Positions 44,776 through 57,300 of a stretch of 64,000 nucleotides of DNA are shown piece by piece. Origin of the DNA: Notospermus geniculatus (Eukaryota > Nemertea > Pilidiophora > Heteronemertea > Lineidae); contig NMRB01002568.1 of assembly GCA_002633025.1 (NCBI GenBank), positions 12,367-76,366 on the forward strand, in the 5' to 3' direction. Each line of letters starts with the position of its first letter. Position 1 is the stretch's first letter. The translations under genes were made by a program, and so were the position numbers. Below the pieces are notes generated by a model, which saw only the letters and a list, made by a program, of their open reading frames with translations, searched no databases and was not told the DNA's origin.

Positions 44776-45031
44776 TTAAAGATAATGTATCGCGGGTATT
44801 TTCGCGGGCCACGAAATTCATTGTTTATTTACATTTTGTTTGTTTATGTCCAGGCTTTCTTTGTCTTATGAGTAAAATGTTGGTGGCATGCCCCTCTAGA
44901 AATTCTGTTGATTCCAAAAGAATTCATTTTGGTGGGTTGGCATGTCCCAAAAGTCCAAAATAACATAATGTAAACATCCATGTTTACAAACATTGAATGT
45001 AAACAATGAAGTCGTGATATATTATCTTTAA
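44776..45031. mobile_element. 256-bp TTAA-ended MITE, copy 3 (reversed)
   Basis: Same element as at 11008 and 12373 in the opposite orientation, with the same length of 256 bp: TTAAAGATAATGTATCGCGG on the left and CGTGATATATTATCTTTAA on the right. Confidence 0.85.
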
Positions 45032-45977
45032 AGTTACGGGTGCTTTGTGAATAAGGTCGGCCTAATTGACTTTCATGGATGGTATGGTCCACGCCAAGTA
45101 CAATGAAGGGACGCACCATCCATATTGGTATATATTACCTCTTAGAAAGGAAGTACGGTATATAGGTGCTCGACTGACAGTTTCTGCAACATCCAAAGGT
45201 CAAAGTGCAGTGCCGACTTTTTGCGTGGGTAAAAAAAGGAGGTGGAAGCCAACGATACTGAGTTGCAAATACATGTAGTTTTTTTCTTTGAAGTAGTGGA
45301 AAGTATCGAGACCTTGGATGTCAAAGCCACCAGCACGTTGGAATCCAACGTGGAATCGTATGCCCACCGAAAATTAGCGATGTCAAAGGATAGTTGTGTT
45401 TTTTTGGTCGGGGAGGGTTCTATTCCCTGGTAGGTTCTCATTTAGTGATATGTAACCGTCTCTCTAGGCACCTTTATATTATCGTGTTTGATGTCCAACT
45501 AGTTCTGTCGTCTTTCGTCGCCGTGGGGTCTTTCTCGGCTTCATTCAGCTCCAATAAAGTATAAGAAAACATGTATTTCTTAAATACAGGAAGACACTTC
45601 CGATGCAATTGTCTTTCGTAGCTAATGTGCGGGAAAAAACCTGTGGGCATGCGTGGATGCGAGCCTACAGGTGCTAAGTTTCTAGTAAATGGAACTTTTT
45701 TTTAGGTCGCCTCAGGGATCAACAGTGCGAGCCAAAACTTTTGAATAGAGAAGTAAAATCGCAGTGGGCGAGAAAAGAGCCAGTGGCAACGATTTGCTGG
45801 GGTTGTCGACAAAGCGGGCAGACTCCTATACGCCTAGTGGCATTTCTAATAGTTTCTTCCAGCATGGCATAAAGTAAGAAACCTTTTGCCTCAGAGCAAT
45901 TTGGAACAAACAGTATAGGTCTAAAAGTTCAGGCTCGGTGTCATATTCAACATCAGATATTTCAGGGAATGACGTTC

Positions 45978-46317
45978 AACAAAATGAACTCAAATGAGCT
46001 ACTTAATATTACTTTTTCTTACATGTACATGTACAGTACATGATACATTTTTGTCAGCACATTAAATTTTTAGGTGGAACACTAGAACAGTCCATTAGCA
46101 GGAATAAAGAGTATGTAATACTTTTACATGCCATTCTAATCCAGATAACGTTCATCCCTATTTTTTTATGAGTTTTTCTCCGTTCCGGATATTTTAGGAG
46201 TTTGTCTCTATTACGGAGAGAGCTTCCATCAAGCTTATTCTGAAGAAAGCAGAAAATCCTTTCTGCCTGCAAGTTCCTTGTAAAGAACCATTCGCAGCAA
46301 ATAGGCATAGTACTGGT
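45978..46317 (+). repeat. 340-bp direct duplication, copy 1
   Basis: AACAAAATGAACTCAAATGA to ATAGGCATAGTACTGGT. The same 340 bp recur at 46490-46829 with a handful of substitutions. An 84-codon minus-strand frame exists in both copies but has an ATG only in this one and no family resemblance, so it is not called a gene. Confidence 0.9.
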
Positions 46318-46489
46318 CGAATTGAGGCGAATGTGAAACGTATGGGCGAAGCCCCACTAGTACCAATGTCGCCCGCAAAGACCGCCACTGATCATCTCAT
46401 ACCAGTTTGACGTCTGGAGTGACGGACTGACGCGTGACGCCACTGAATAGTTATTTGACTAGCTCTGCTGACCTTTGGTCAGCTGAGCT

Positions 46490-46829
46490 AACAAAATGAA
46501 CTCAAATGAGCTACTTAATATTACTTTTTCTTACCTGTACATGTACAGTACATGATACATTTTTGTCAGCACATTAAATTTTTAGGTGGAACACTAGAAC
46601 AGTCCATTAGCAGGAATAAAGAGTATGTAATACTTTTACATGCCATTCTAATCCAGATAACGTTCATCCCTATTTTTTTATGAGTTTTTCTCCTTTCCGG
46701 ATATTTTAGGAGTTTGTCTCTATTACGGAGAGAGCTTCCATCAAGCTTATTCTGAAGAAAGCAGAAAATCCTTTCTGCCTGCAAGTTCCTTGTAAAGAAC
46801 CATTCGCAGCAAATAGGCAAAGTACTGGT
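46490..46829 (+). repeat. 340-bp direct duplication, copy 2
   Basis: Second copy of 45978-46317, offset by 512 bp. The flanking sequences differ on both sides. Confidence 0.9.
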
Positions 46830-47634
46830 AGACGTTTATCTACACCTATTTTTAAAATAAATCTTGTAAAACAAATATTGACTGAATTGCACAATCTTCG
46901 GGGCTGGGTTGTTAAAAACACCAGTTGTGCTATTTTGGCGTTTTCTGTAGCGTGGCGTTTTTTACCTGCAGTGGGCTTGACTGATGGAGATAAACGCCAA
47001 GATGGCTGTCACATCACGTTATGACAAATACATCTACTTTTTGAACAAAATGGGCCCAGGTGTTAATCGGTCGTTAACATCACTAGTCAGTCATTTTCAG
47101 GTGTATTTTCTCGCGTCTAAAAGACGCGGCTTATGTAAATGTTGCTGTATGATCAGCCGCGGGAGCAATCATCCGTTGTTACTTATACTCGGAGGAAAGC
47201 TAACTACGTCTGGCCCTTTCATTTCCGGCGGCGCCCGTACATTGCTTGGTCATGCAATATTATGATCATTTAGTGCCAAAGGGATTTCCGCTGGTGAATA
47301 ACATGGTCAAGACAAATATCTTCGACATGATTTGGTCAGCAAAGGTCATCCTGTCAAATGAGGCAATTAATAAACGTCAGTCGAAGGGTGACCAATGGAA
47401 TGCGCAATTAGGTGACATCATTATCTCTCTGGCCTTGTATGGTAGATGTTTAACTTGATTGATGGTTAAATTAGGATCAGTTCTCACCGACGTCCATGAA
47501 AACAGACAGTAAAATCGCTTCGAGCTCATAACAAATTACGTTCGAACAGTGAGAAAGCTGAAAAACCTCGCGCCGCGCCTGGCGATCTGGAATGAACAGC
47601 AGAAACTGAAAGATTCCAAATGAGGAAAAGAAAT

Positions 47635-47690
47635 TGAAAAAATAGTTAGAAACGTTTTACTTTATTCTTATTACGTTTCTAACTATTTTC
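47635..47690. repeat. Imperfect hairpin, AAATAGTTAGAAACGT
   Basis: AAAATAGTTAGAAACGT is mirrored by ACGTTTCTAACTATTTT about 18 bases later. The loop is AT-rich. No second copy in the window. Confidence 0.6.
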
Positions 47691-48047
47691 TAACCATTTC
47701 GTTCCAATTATAATGGGCTCAAAATGTAAACAAATTGTCATGCATGGTGCCTCTGCATGGTAACTGCGTGAGGATATATAAGGAGGTTCCCCATTTCGAA
47801 TGTTGGGTAGTCATAAGTATTGCCATATCAACCTTATCCGAGAGTTTGAAAAAATGCTAACATTGAATAAGATGCTAAAAGATATGAGAACGAAACGGAC
47901 TATAAACGATGACACCTTCTAATGTATAATCCCGTGGACAATGCAGGTGTAAAGGCAAAGAATGTCCCCAGGAAAAACTGTCCCAGGAACAAAAGATCCT
48001 ATTGTTACATTCTAATCTCTGGGGATTGGTTTTCTATAGTCATGCCG

Positions 48048-48116
48048 CTTATTCCGTCATTCAACAATAGAAGTGGACACTTTTTACAGGGGAACACTCT
48101 GTACCGTTACACCGGG
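48048..48116 (-). repeat. Dispersed repeat, GTAACGTTTTTGAA family, partial copy 4
   Basis: CTTATTCCGTCATTCAACAA through GGGGAACACTCTGTACCGTT to ACACCGGG. A truncated reverse-strand relative of 37384-37533. Confidence 0.45.
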
Positions 48117-49438
48117 TTATATTGTCAAAATCTACCAACAGGTTGATGTTCTTCGTCATTTCCACACACATGAAGAACGGTTCGTTTCTAATCAAAGGTG
48201 GCGGCAACAGGTCTGGGAAAAAGAATTACATGTAACTCATTGTTAATATCCGGTTATAAGGGAAATGAAATGTAAAGGGAATGTTATCGGGGTAAAAAAA
48301 GAAACTGTTGGAAGCCTAAAAACAGTACCCCCTAAGGAAACACGTGTCGGCCAAATCAAAGCTGGTGTTTTTTAGGTCTCGAATCCCTAAAATAACGATC
48401 AGAGTGTCTCTTTCTTTGATTTATTATGCGTCTACAACGCATCCATCCGATTGAATATTCTCCCACCACCTGCAACATCTTTCTTTACCATTCCAATCCT
48501 TTATTCGTTATTAAAATAAATGACAACGTACAATATCCAACGACTCATATTAGGAACGCAAACTCGCAGCACGGAACCCACTAATTAATTCTCTCAGATT
48601 TGCTCAGCTTCTAAGTTCGGTCGATCTGTCTTTGATCCGGTAATTAAATTATTCCTTGATTTCCTGATTCGCTGTCGTGGTTTTTCGTGATATCTGTTTG
48701 TGAAACATCGTCATCGACACAAGTAGTGGTTCTAAACATGGCAAGTGGGTCAAGGTAAATTAGAACGGTTAGGGGTAAACTTCAAAGGTAAAGTAATCCA
48801 TGATCTTTTGGGGAAAGAGGAAATCTGCGAGTTGATTGCCTATCTGTGTGAGGCTAACTGATATGAGACGTTTGGTCAGTGTGTGGGTTTCATACGGTGT
48901 ACCAAAAATAGATTATCAACTTTTGGGTATACGCATACCAATATGCACTTTCGCACTTGCACCATGTGTCTTTTATGTTAGACATCGCCATCTCACTGTT
49001 GGCACGTTAGATTCAAGTATCTGAAGCAGCGTGGAATGTGGCCATCTCATTTGAGGGATCCCACGCGTGAAATCCTTCAAGTTAGGATGCTGCGGATGGC
49101 CTCACTTACTTTCACCATTTTTTCGCTTTGTCCCCGATGGCTGTGACGCTGGCATGCTTTTAGGATAATTTACCGATAGCGCCCCGGGTTCTCATATCGT
49201 CAAATTAATCAACACAGAGAAGGAACACGATAACCCGATTACACGGTAAAGAAATCGTACGCCGCCAATTTTTCAGCCTACTTGGTTTAAAATTCACGAG
49301 TTCGAATAGCACGCCCCCGGTACAACGCAATACATAACTGGCCGTGTCTATTTCTTGGTCGATTTTTACGCAGTAAAGAACTAACCAAGCAATATGTAAC
49401 GCCACTTCTAAGTTAGCCAAGGGCAGCGATAAGCCATA

Positions 49439-49901
49439 AGCCCTTGTTACACTACATAGGGCCGATTTTATAAACGATAGCTAAGATAAACCTCGGTTTA
49501 ACCATCGGCTGTTCTGAAAACCGCTAATTAATCAAAGTAAACATTTTTACTTTTAGAATGTTTGGCTATCAACGATTCATAAAATCGAAAAATTTATTTC
49601 GGTTAGCAAACAGTTTGTCAACTATGGGGTGATGAAACCCGATGGTTATCTTAGCCATCGTTTATAAAATCGGCCCATTGAAATCCCCGGGTTTTTTGAC
49701 ACCCGGGTCTACCCGGCTCTGAAAAATCCCTCCTGAGGCCCGGTGCCCGTCAACACTACTCAAATTTTGTGACGGGGACCTAAATTAAACCCTCCAAAAA
49801 CCGTTCGAGCTCGAAGGGGATTATTACACCGCGTTTTTAACAGGTGTGGACAGAAAAAAACCGGGTTCGACACGGGTTTTTTATGTAGTGTAACAAGGGC
49901 T
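49439..49901. mobile_element. Outer TIR element, AGCCCTTGTTACACTACATA termini
   Basis: Ends AGCCCTTGTTACACTACATA and TATGTAGTGTAACAAGGGCT are perfect 20-bp inverted copies. The element is 463 bp as it stands, but 218 bp of that is a GGGCCGATTTT MITE inserted right beside the left terminus. The original element was therefore about 245 bp. Confidence 0.8.
49459..49676. mobile_element. 218-bp MITE, GGGCCGATTTTATAAACGA, nested copy
   Basis: Second copy of the 38808-39005 family, reversed, with ends GGGCCGATTTTATAAACGAT and ATCGTTTATAAAATCGGCCC. Nested in the element at 49439-49901, so it is the younger insertion of the two. Confidence 0.85.
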
Positions 49902-49985
49902 ATAGATTATTAGCAACAACCACATGCGTTCGTCTGGACTGGCACCATTTCACTGTGACACAGTGTATCGGGCATAACACGTGCT

Positions 49986-50140
49986 TTAAGCGGCGAATCC
50001 ACTGTCGCGATTTGGGCTTGAGACGGGGTTGTGGTCCCTTGCGATCACCTTATATGGCAATCGGAAGTCCTTATAAGGTAACCGCAAGGGAATGCAACCC
50101 GGTCTCAAGCCAAAATCGCGACAGTGGATCACCCGCTTAA
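49986..50140. mobile_element. 155-bp MITE bounded by TTAA
   Basis: TTAAGCGGCGAATCCACTGT-CGCGAT on the left and ATCGCGACAGTGGATCACCC-GCTTAA on the right, with inner arms GGCTTGAGAC and GTCTCAAGCC. TTAA at both ends fits a piggyBac-type target. Confidence 0.8.
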
Positions 50141-50654
50141 TGCATTGAATGACAGTGCACACGCCTCTATACTCATGTTGTCCTATCACGGTTCTGTTCA
50201 ATAAAAAATGTAATGTTTTCAGCAAATTAGGATGAAAAAGTTCTCGGTCATTCACTAATTTCCACCGGATTCCATTATCTTGAGTGCTTCCGATGGCTAA
50301 AGAAGGCAAACCATTCATGTCCTCCACCCGATAAAAAGCATCTTGGCATGGCGTTGTCCTTTTCGATAGCGGAATAATGCCTTTTTTCTATGGAAATGTC
50401 GCAAATAAAAAATTGATGGCGGGTATCCCTTGTTCTTGGTGTTCCTGAGCTCGGGTTTAAAGCGGGCAGCACACAAAGCGAGGAGATTGCGATATCGCAA
50501 GCGATCTGATGGTCACCACCGATCCTCTCGCCTACACCGTAGATTAGGCGATATATTATTTGTTGTTGGCGATATGCTCAGCGACAAGTGATTCTTCTCG
50601 CCACAACCAGTTTGATGTTAGGCGAGAAGATTTCACGGGTCGCAGTCTAAACAA

Positions 50655-50781
50655 TACAGAGTTTTCGCAAAGCCCCCGAAACGCCAACGCGAACGTCTAT
50701 CCTATTGTTCGCTGCTCTCTTCGTGGCATCGAACAATGGGAAGGTTCGGGTTGGCGTTTCGGGGGCTTTGCGAAAACTCTA
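50655..50781. mobile_element. MITE, GAGTTTTCGC family, copy 4
   Basis: AGAGTTTTCGCAAAGCCCCC and GGGGGCTTTGCGAAAACTCT are perfect inverted ends. Interior GAACGTCTATCCTATTGTTC and TTCGTGGCATCGAACAATGG. The best preserved copy of the family. Confidence 0.85.
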
Positions 50782-51050
50782 TAATAACCGAGACTCCGTG
50801 TTGGTCCTTATTCAGTACGTTTAGAAAAAAAACTGATGTCGGGCTTCATCGTGAAATTACCCGCTTATATCTAGGCCTAAACAGTGAAAATGCTCATGAC
50901 AGTCCATAACTGGTCAGCAATATTGGATCGATTCGAAAGGGTAGGCATACTTGTTGGCGTGGCGTCGACGCCTGAACATCTGGCATTCTCTTCGGAGGAC
51001 ATATCGTGAGTACGCCGTGCATGGCGATCGTGAACTTGCCATATTGCAGT

Positions 51051-51167
51051 ATGTTTCTAAACACGTCTACGTGTCTTCTCCATCCTCCTGGTCACCAGTC
51101 GTCTCCGCAAGACGTAGTTGACATCGCCGCCGAAATACGACTTGCAGAAATGTGGACTTTCATTGAG
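51051..51167 (+). CDS. Weak exon candidate, unidentified
   Basis: After an ATATTGCAG acceptor, a 39-codon open stretch starting ATG and ending GAG/GTGAGA includes DVVDIAAEIRLAEMWTFIE, which looks amphipathic. No neighbouring exon could be joined to it, so it may be chance. Listed only because both splice sites match the consensus. Confidence 0.15.
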
Positions 51168-51580
51168 GTGAGATAGATGAACGACAAAGCAACATATTGC
51201 TACGTCGCTATCACAGTTCAAAGGACTGGATGCAGACTAGAATCGTATAGAGTTAAATACCAGTGTCATTCGCATTTTTGTACGTAGTCAAGTAAAAGAA
51301 AGGTCATGATTTGGGATCCAATTTAATATCACGGTGAAAACTGACGACGGCGGAGATCATTGACACGTCCTGGGATTACGAAAAGCTTTTTTTCTGAGAA
51401 CGTGGTTCGTCGGTCAGGATAGTTTTCAAAACCATCTGATAAAGTGGTTACAGTGAATCAACAGGAGTAGATGGTGAGTCGGCATGTGTTGTGTATTTGT
51501 GGGTCTGCTGGTTTTTAGGGGCGGGTTCATTGCCATTATTGTAATTCTAGGCCGACAGCGAGGTTCCTGTTATTGAGCTT

Positions 51581-51699
51581 ACAGAGCGTTTCGAAAAGCC
51601 CCCGAAACGTGAATCCTTTTGTTCGGTACTCTCTTCGTGGCATCGAGCAGTCGGATTGGCGTTCGCGTTGGCGTTTCGCGGCCTTTGCGAAAATTCCCC
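51581..51699. mobile_element. MITE, GAGTTTTCGC family, copy 5
   Basis: AGAGCGTTTCGAAAAGCCCC on the left and CGGCCTTTGCGAAAATTCCC on the right, with the TTCGTGGCATCGAGCAGT block inside. More diverged than copies 3 and 4. Confidence 0.7.
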
Positions 51700-51774
51700 A
51701 ACAACTAATGAGAGACGTGGCAGAGAAAGTTCCGGTCACACCCCATGAACGCGATTTACCATAGGCCTAGGGCC

Positions 51775-51943
51775 AATAGGAGCTGTCAGTCAGTTGACCA
51801 GCAGAAGTCACTACGGCCCAATTAAATGCTAGCGGAACCATTCATGGTTGACTGAGCACCAATCAGGAGAATTTTCTATTGTATTGGTCCGCTAGAACTT
51901 TGCTGCCGTCTTTTGGCGATAAGCGCGGCTGACTGCTCCTATT
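51775..51943. mobile_element. MITE, AATAGGAGCWGTCAGC termini, copy 2
   Basis: AATAGGAGCTGTCAGTCAGT and GCGGCTGACTGCTCCTATT ends. The same internal order as 33485-33657 (GGCCCAATTAAATGC, TTGGTCCGCTAGAAC). Confidence 0.8.
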
Positions 51944-52300
51944 CATAGGCCTACTTCTTCTCCGACAGGCTTGTGTAGTACCGGAATCGGGATATGCTTC
52001 GTTTGAAACGGAAGCGTTTTCTGTTCCGCATACCGGTCGGTCGGTGCAGAAGTAAGAATCGGCCCTTTGGCGTTACGGCAAACGACCACAGTATTTCATA
52101 GTATAGACCCCTTCATTCTGTAGTGTAGTAGGCCTATTCCAACATCCATTCACACGTGCGCCAACGCCTACATTGCAAAAGACACGCCTGTTGCTGAAGT
52201 CGCGTGCCTGCCACATGGTTCACACGTCCGGAAGTTGAGACCTTCTCGGATAATTGGTAAGTCGGCAGGTTTACTCGTCTAAAGATTTTTATCGCCAGGG

Positions 52301-52416
52301 GTGACTTGTCCGCAGGCCCCTTCTTAACCTTTGACTTTTGAACTTTCGGACGAAAGTGGTGACTTGTCCGCAGGCCCCTTCTTAACCTTTGACTTTTGAA
52401 CTTTCGGACGAAAGTG
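52301..52416 (+). repeat. 58-bp unit in exact tandem duplicate
   Basis: GTGACTTGTCCGCAGGCCCC...CGGACGAAAGTG occurs twice back to back (52301-52358, 52359-52416) without a visible difference, so the duplication is recent. Confidence 0.95.
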
Positions 52417-53301
52417 GGCCGTCAAACTTCCCCTTTTCCTGACCTCATAAAATATATTCATGCCTACATGTAGGACTGGGAATCTTATTCCTTATCCCCC
52501 GGTCTTGAGGCTTCAGATTTGGATACGTTACCCCTGCATGGGCTGATTGGCAGTCTCTGAATCTCCTCGCGGCTTATTGGATTATTCTCCAAGTGTTAGT
52601 TTGTCAAAGGTGAGCGTGTTTACCTTTTTATTGGAATATGAATGAAACCATAGACAGTAACTTGCAGCGTAAGTAGCTTTCCCATGGGGAAATCTTTCAG
52701 ATGACGGCAATGCGTATTCTCTAACAACTTACGACTATCGTTTATCAGTAATGCTGGATTTTCATTCAGCTTAGCGGTAAAAAATGTCTCTTTGATCGAA
52801 TGAACTCCTTCGGGAGAAGGCACTTGATCCTGTTCATCAGGGGGAGCACGAGAGGTGATCTTGATATTCCCAGGGTCTCATTCAACTCAGTTGTTCGTCT
52901 TTTCTATGAAATTCTACCGTGACAGTTGATTGCTGTATTATGTTTTCAGCAATTTCCATCGGGCTTCTTTCGTAAAGTGAGCTTTTCATTGAGAAATAGG
53001 AGCGCTATTTGCACATTTTTGATGACTTGACGAGATATTGCGGAGAACAGAAAATGCAATTGATACATCAGGATAGAGCAGGTTTGGTTTGTGATTTCGT
53101 GATACTGGTGTAAAAGCGCACCAGTTCGACGCTGACGCGAAAGTGCGGTTGAAACAGTCAATGGACTCAACATAGAGGTGATTCGAACGCCGACGCTGAC
53201 GTTACCGCCGACGCCGACGCCATATGCTGGTGGAAACGAGCCCTACCTGGCCATTGTGAAAACTCACAAAAGATCTCACAAACAGTGTTTACACAAAAAG
53301 C

Positions 53302-53409
53302 CATCCTGAGAATATCAGGCGTTCTTAGTGCTCGCTACCTTCGTCGCCGCACGTTTGTCTGCGGTGACGAAGGGAGCGAGCAGTAAGAACGCCTGATATT
53401 CTCAGGATG
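53302..53409. mobile_element. Near-perfect 108-bp hairpin MITE, CATCCTGAG family
   Basis: CATCCTGAGAATATCAGGCG ... and its complement CGCCTGATATTCTCAGGATG bound the element. The arms are about 51 bp with one or two mismatches and a small loop (TTTGTC). Decayed relatives lie at 1486-1587 and 28291-28414. Confidence 0.9.
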
Positions 53410-53682
53410 CAAAAAGTGGTAACAGTAACACCAACGATTCACCTAAACTGCAGCGGATGTTAGCTTAGACAGTTCCTGATGTGGGATCAAGCTGCAAGTC
53501 CGCAGGCTGCTATGGCATTTCAGTTGTACTCGACGCGAGTGGAATATCCTGTATCTTATTGTCATTTCCAAACAAAGTTCCCATGTAAATGATACTCCCA
53601 GTGGACGGTACGTTGCTCTATGGAAGAGCTAACTCGAACAGTCTGAACCGACGACGCCCGCCAATGCATCATCGCCTTCATT

Positions 53683-53744
53683 NNNNNNNNNNNNNNNNNN
53701 NNNNNNNNNNNNNNNNNNNNNNNNNNNNNNNNNNNNNNNNNNNN
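53683..53744. other. Assembly gap
   Basis: 62 N. Nothing can be said of the content. Confidence 0.98.
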
Positions 53745-54225
53745 TAGTAGTCATTCTACTTAACACGTCACTACCATTTCTATCTTTTTTTTATTATCCC
53801 GCCTTGTATCTCATCGATTCTGTTCGTCGAAAGGCAAAGCCAACATGCTCCTACACCTAACTAATCGGCCATATTCACAGCATCGCTGGCGACCGCGCAT
53901 ACAAGAATCTACCACCTTCTCATCGGCTTCCATGTCCTGGTTCGACTAATCTAAAATCAGCATCCATCGATCCAGCTCTGATACAGCCTCATAAAATTGA
54001 TATATGGAAGCTGAACATTTGCGGACTTTGCATAATCAATTTTCCTCCGAGAGTTTAGCACCCTCGTGTGCCAGTCGTATCAACGCTTTTTCCATTCGTG
54101 GGTGGATGAAATGAATTCATCTTGAGAATACGACCGGGTACTCATAGGTTTACGTCATACGAATAGAATTCCTATCATTACATGTATCCGATATCCAAAA
54201 TACAGCAAAAAACGACACACAAAAT

Positions 54226-54401
54226 GACAAGTATAAGTAAACCCGTCTCCGAATTTTGCAAATTTTCGATCCCAACCGGGGTCTTCCTAAGGCACTTTCC
54301 AGCTCATTCATTTCTGGGATCTCTACTAGAAAGTGCCTGAGGAAGACCCCGGTTGCGGTCGAAAATTTGCGAAATTCGGAGCCGACTTTACTTATACTGT
54401 C
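54226..54401. mobile_element. 176-bp MITE, GACAAGTATAAGTAAA termini
   Basis: GACAAGTATAAGTAAACCCG and its mirrored right end (CGACTTTACTTATACTGTC) enclose arms with TTTTCGATCCCAACCGGGGT and ACCCCGGTTGCGGTCGAAAA. One arm sequence (TTTTCGACCCCAACCGGGGT) also occurs at about 32004, so a half-copy lies inside the 31361-32096 element. Confidence 0.8.
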
Positions 54402-54445
54402 ACTAACTTCTGCCAAATATAGAAAACAAACGTTTCCAAAAAATT

Positions 54446-55869
54446 TTTATTGAGCACTGGGTAATGCTAAAGTACATACATAGATTCACAGTGCATACAT
54501 TTGTAGCTCTTTCTACAAGACGTTATACTCCGGTTACCAGCAGATGCCAAAACCTTTTCAACAATCTTCAGTAACAATTCCTTTGAGGGCCACTTAACAG
54601 AGATCTCACAGTGGAGTAGGGTGCAGGATATTCCTCTGAAATGTACGTAACTCTGCCATGGAGTTAGTTACTAAATCCTGTCACTGTAAGATGATTCATT
54701 GTCCCTGATAGTCCAAGATATGTTCCCAGTCATAAATCCATATTCCCTTTTATACCCGCAGGAGGACAAGGTTTACCTGCTTTGTTCAGCCAAACATCCT
54801 TTGATTGTGAAAATATCACAGATAGACCAGGCAAACCGAACTGTGAACTTGAAGATCCCCAGTGCCTTGACCGTGTAGCCCAAACCACGGCGCATGTATG
54901 CAGGGCCTCTCAGAACGGATCTAGGAGGGGGAATCCACAACTAATGTGCTACTCCCCAATTCCACAGCTGGCTCAAACAAGTCTAGATGGTTCATTTTGC
55001 ATACTGGCTGGAAGTTCTATAACTGCATGTGAACAACAGATGGGTACACAGGGAGAGCCCACACCGAGGAATCCATACCTCCAAATACAGTGGCGTTGAG
55101 GGAAAAACCAAAGATTTACCAGTATGTATCTTCATCTTCTTTATTTCAATGTTATAACACATGCCAGCATGATTTTCTGACTATCTACAGAGGGTTACTG
55201 ATATTTACAGAAATGCATCTTCCTAGCCATCAAACAGGACCCTCAAATCAGAGAGTGCCTTGTTTATTTTACAATGTCAATGAATAACCAGGGGAGGGCT
55301 TGAACATTTTTGCCCTTCTATGAATCCCAATGACGACTTCTGCCTGACAGGTCCCAATATGAGGAAGATGTGTGCAACTGTTACATGAACAAAACAAATT
55401 ATCCACAGTATATACACAGGAATCTAGTGAACACAATCATACACAAAAATGACATCACCAACCGTAAATCATTGCCATCACATTCACTCTAACAGAAATT
55501 TAAGCACATTGTTATATACACTTTTAAAAATAACAAATGCAAAGAAAGATTGCAAACTTTGTACATAATGTACACAGTAGCTTCCCTCCAATTTGTGAAG
55601 CAAAGGAGTAAGGAACATATTGAACTAGTGCTGTATGTTTTTAAAATAGATGTGATCTATCCAATGAGAAAAAATCTGGGAAACGTAATGCACACACAAA
55701 GTAAAACTTCACACCTCAACTGTGAAAACAAATGAGTATATTTTCCAGTAAAATCCCACCCAATCCTTGAGATTTGAATGGGATGCAAAATGCATGTTAG
55801 ACTTAAGCCACATTATGAGTTACAGTCCTCACACATACTAGTATCGCACCTCGCTGCCTGTAGGCAAAT
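54446..55869 (-). promoter_or_regulatory. Likely PACRGL 3' UTR with polyadenylation signal
   Basis: The stretch between the PACRGL stop codon and an AATAAA on the minus strand (TTTATT at 54446-54451) is free of the TIR elements that fill the rest of the region, and is AT-rich like a UTR. The signal position is the best candidate; other TTTATT words lie nearer the stop (for example at about 55263). A 105-codon + strand frame here (54782-55099) is taken as chance. Confidence 0.4.

Positions 55870-57300
<1,431 letters not shown>

Larger units (their letters stand above)
33803..54225. other. 20-kb transposon-rich region without supported genes
   Basis: No splice-bounded gene was found apart from one weak exon candidate (51051-51167). 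The listed TIR elements, hairpins, duplications and SINEs cover part of it. The remaining segments look like unique or decayed non-coding DNA. A single N occurs at 34116 and a 62-base gap at 53683. Exons of the membrane-protein gene could still hide in the first part. Confidence 0.4.

Noticed and set aside
46054-46820. Two copies of an 84-codon minus-strand frame
   Set aside because: Explained by the 340-bp duplication. One copy lacks an ATG and no protein family is recognisable.
54782-55099. 105-codon + strand frame
   Set aside because: It lies in the probable PACRGL 3' UTR, on the opposite strand, with no recognisable motif or splice partner.
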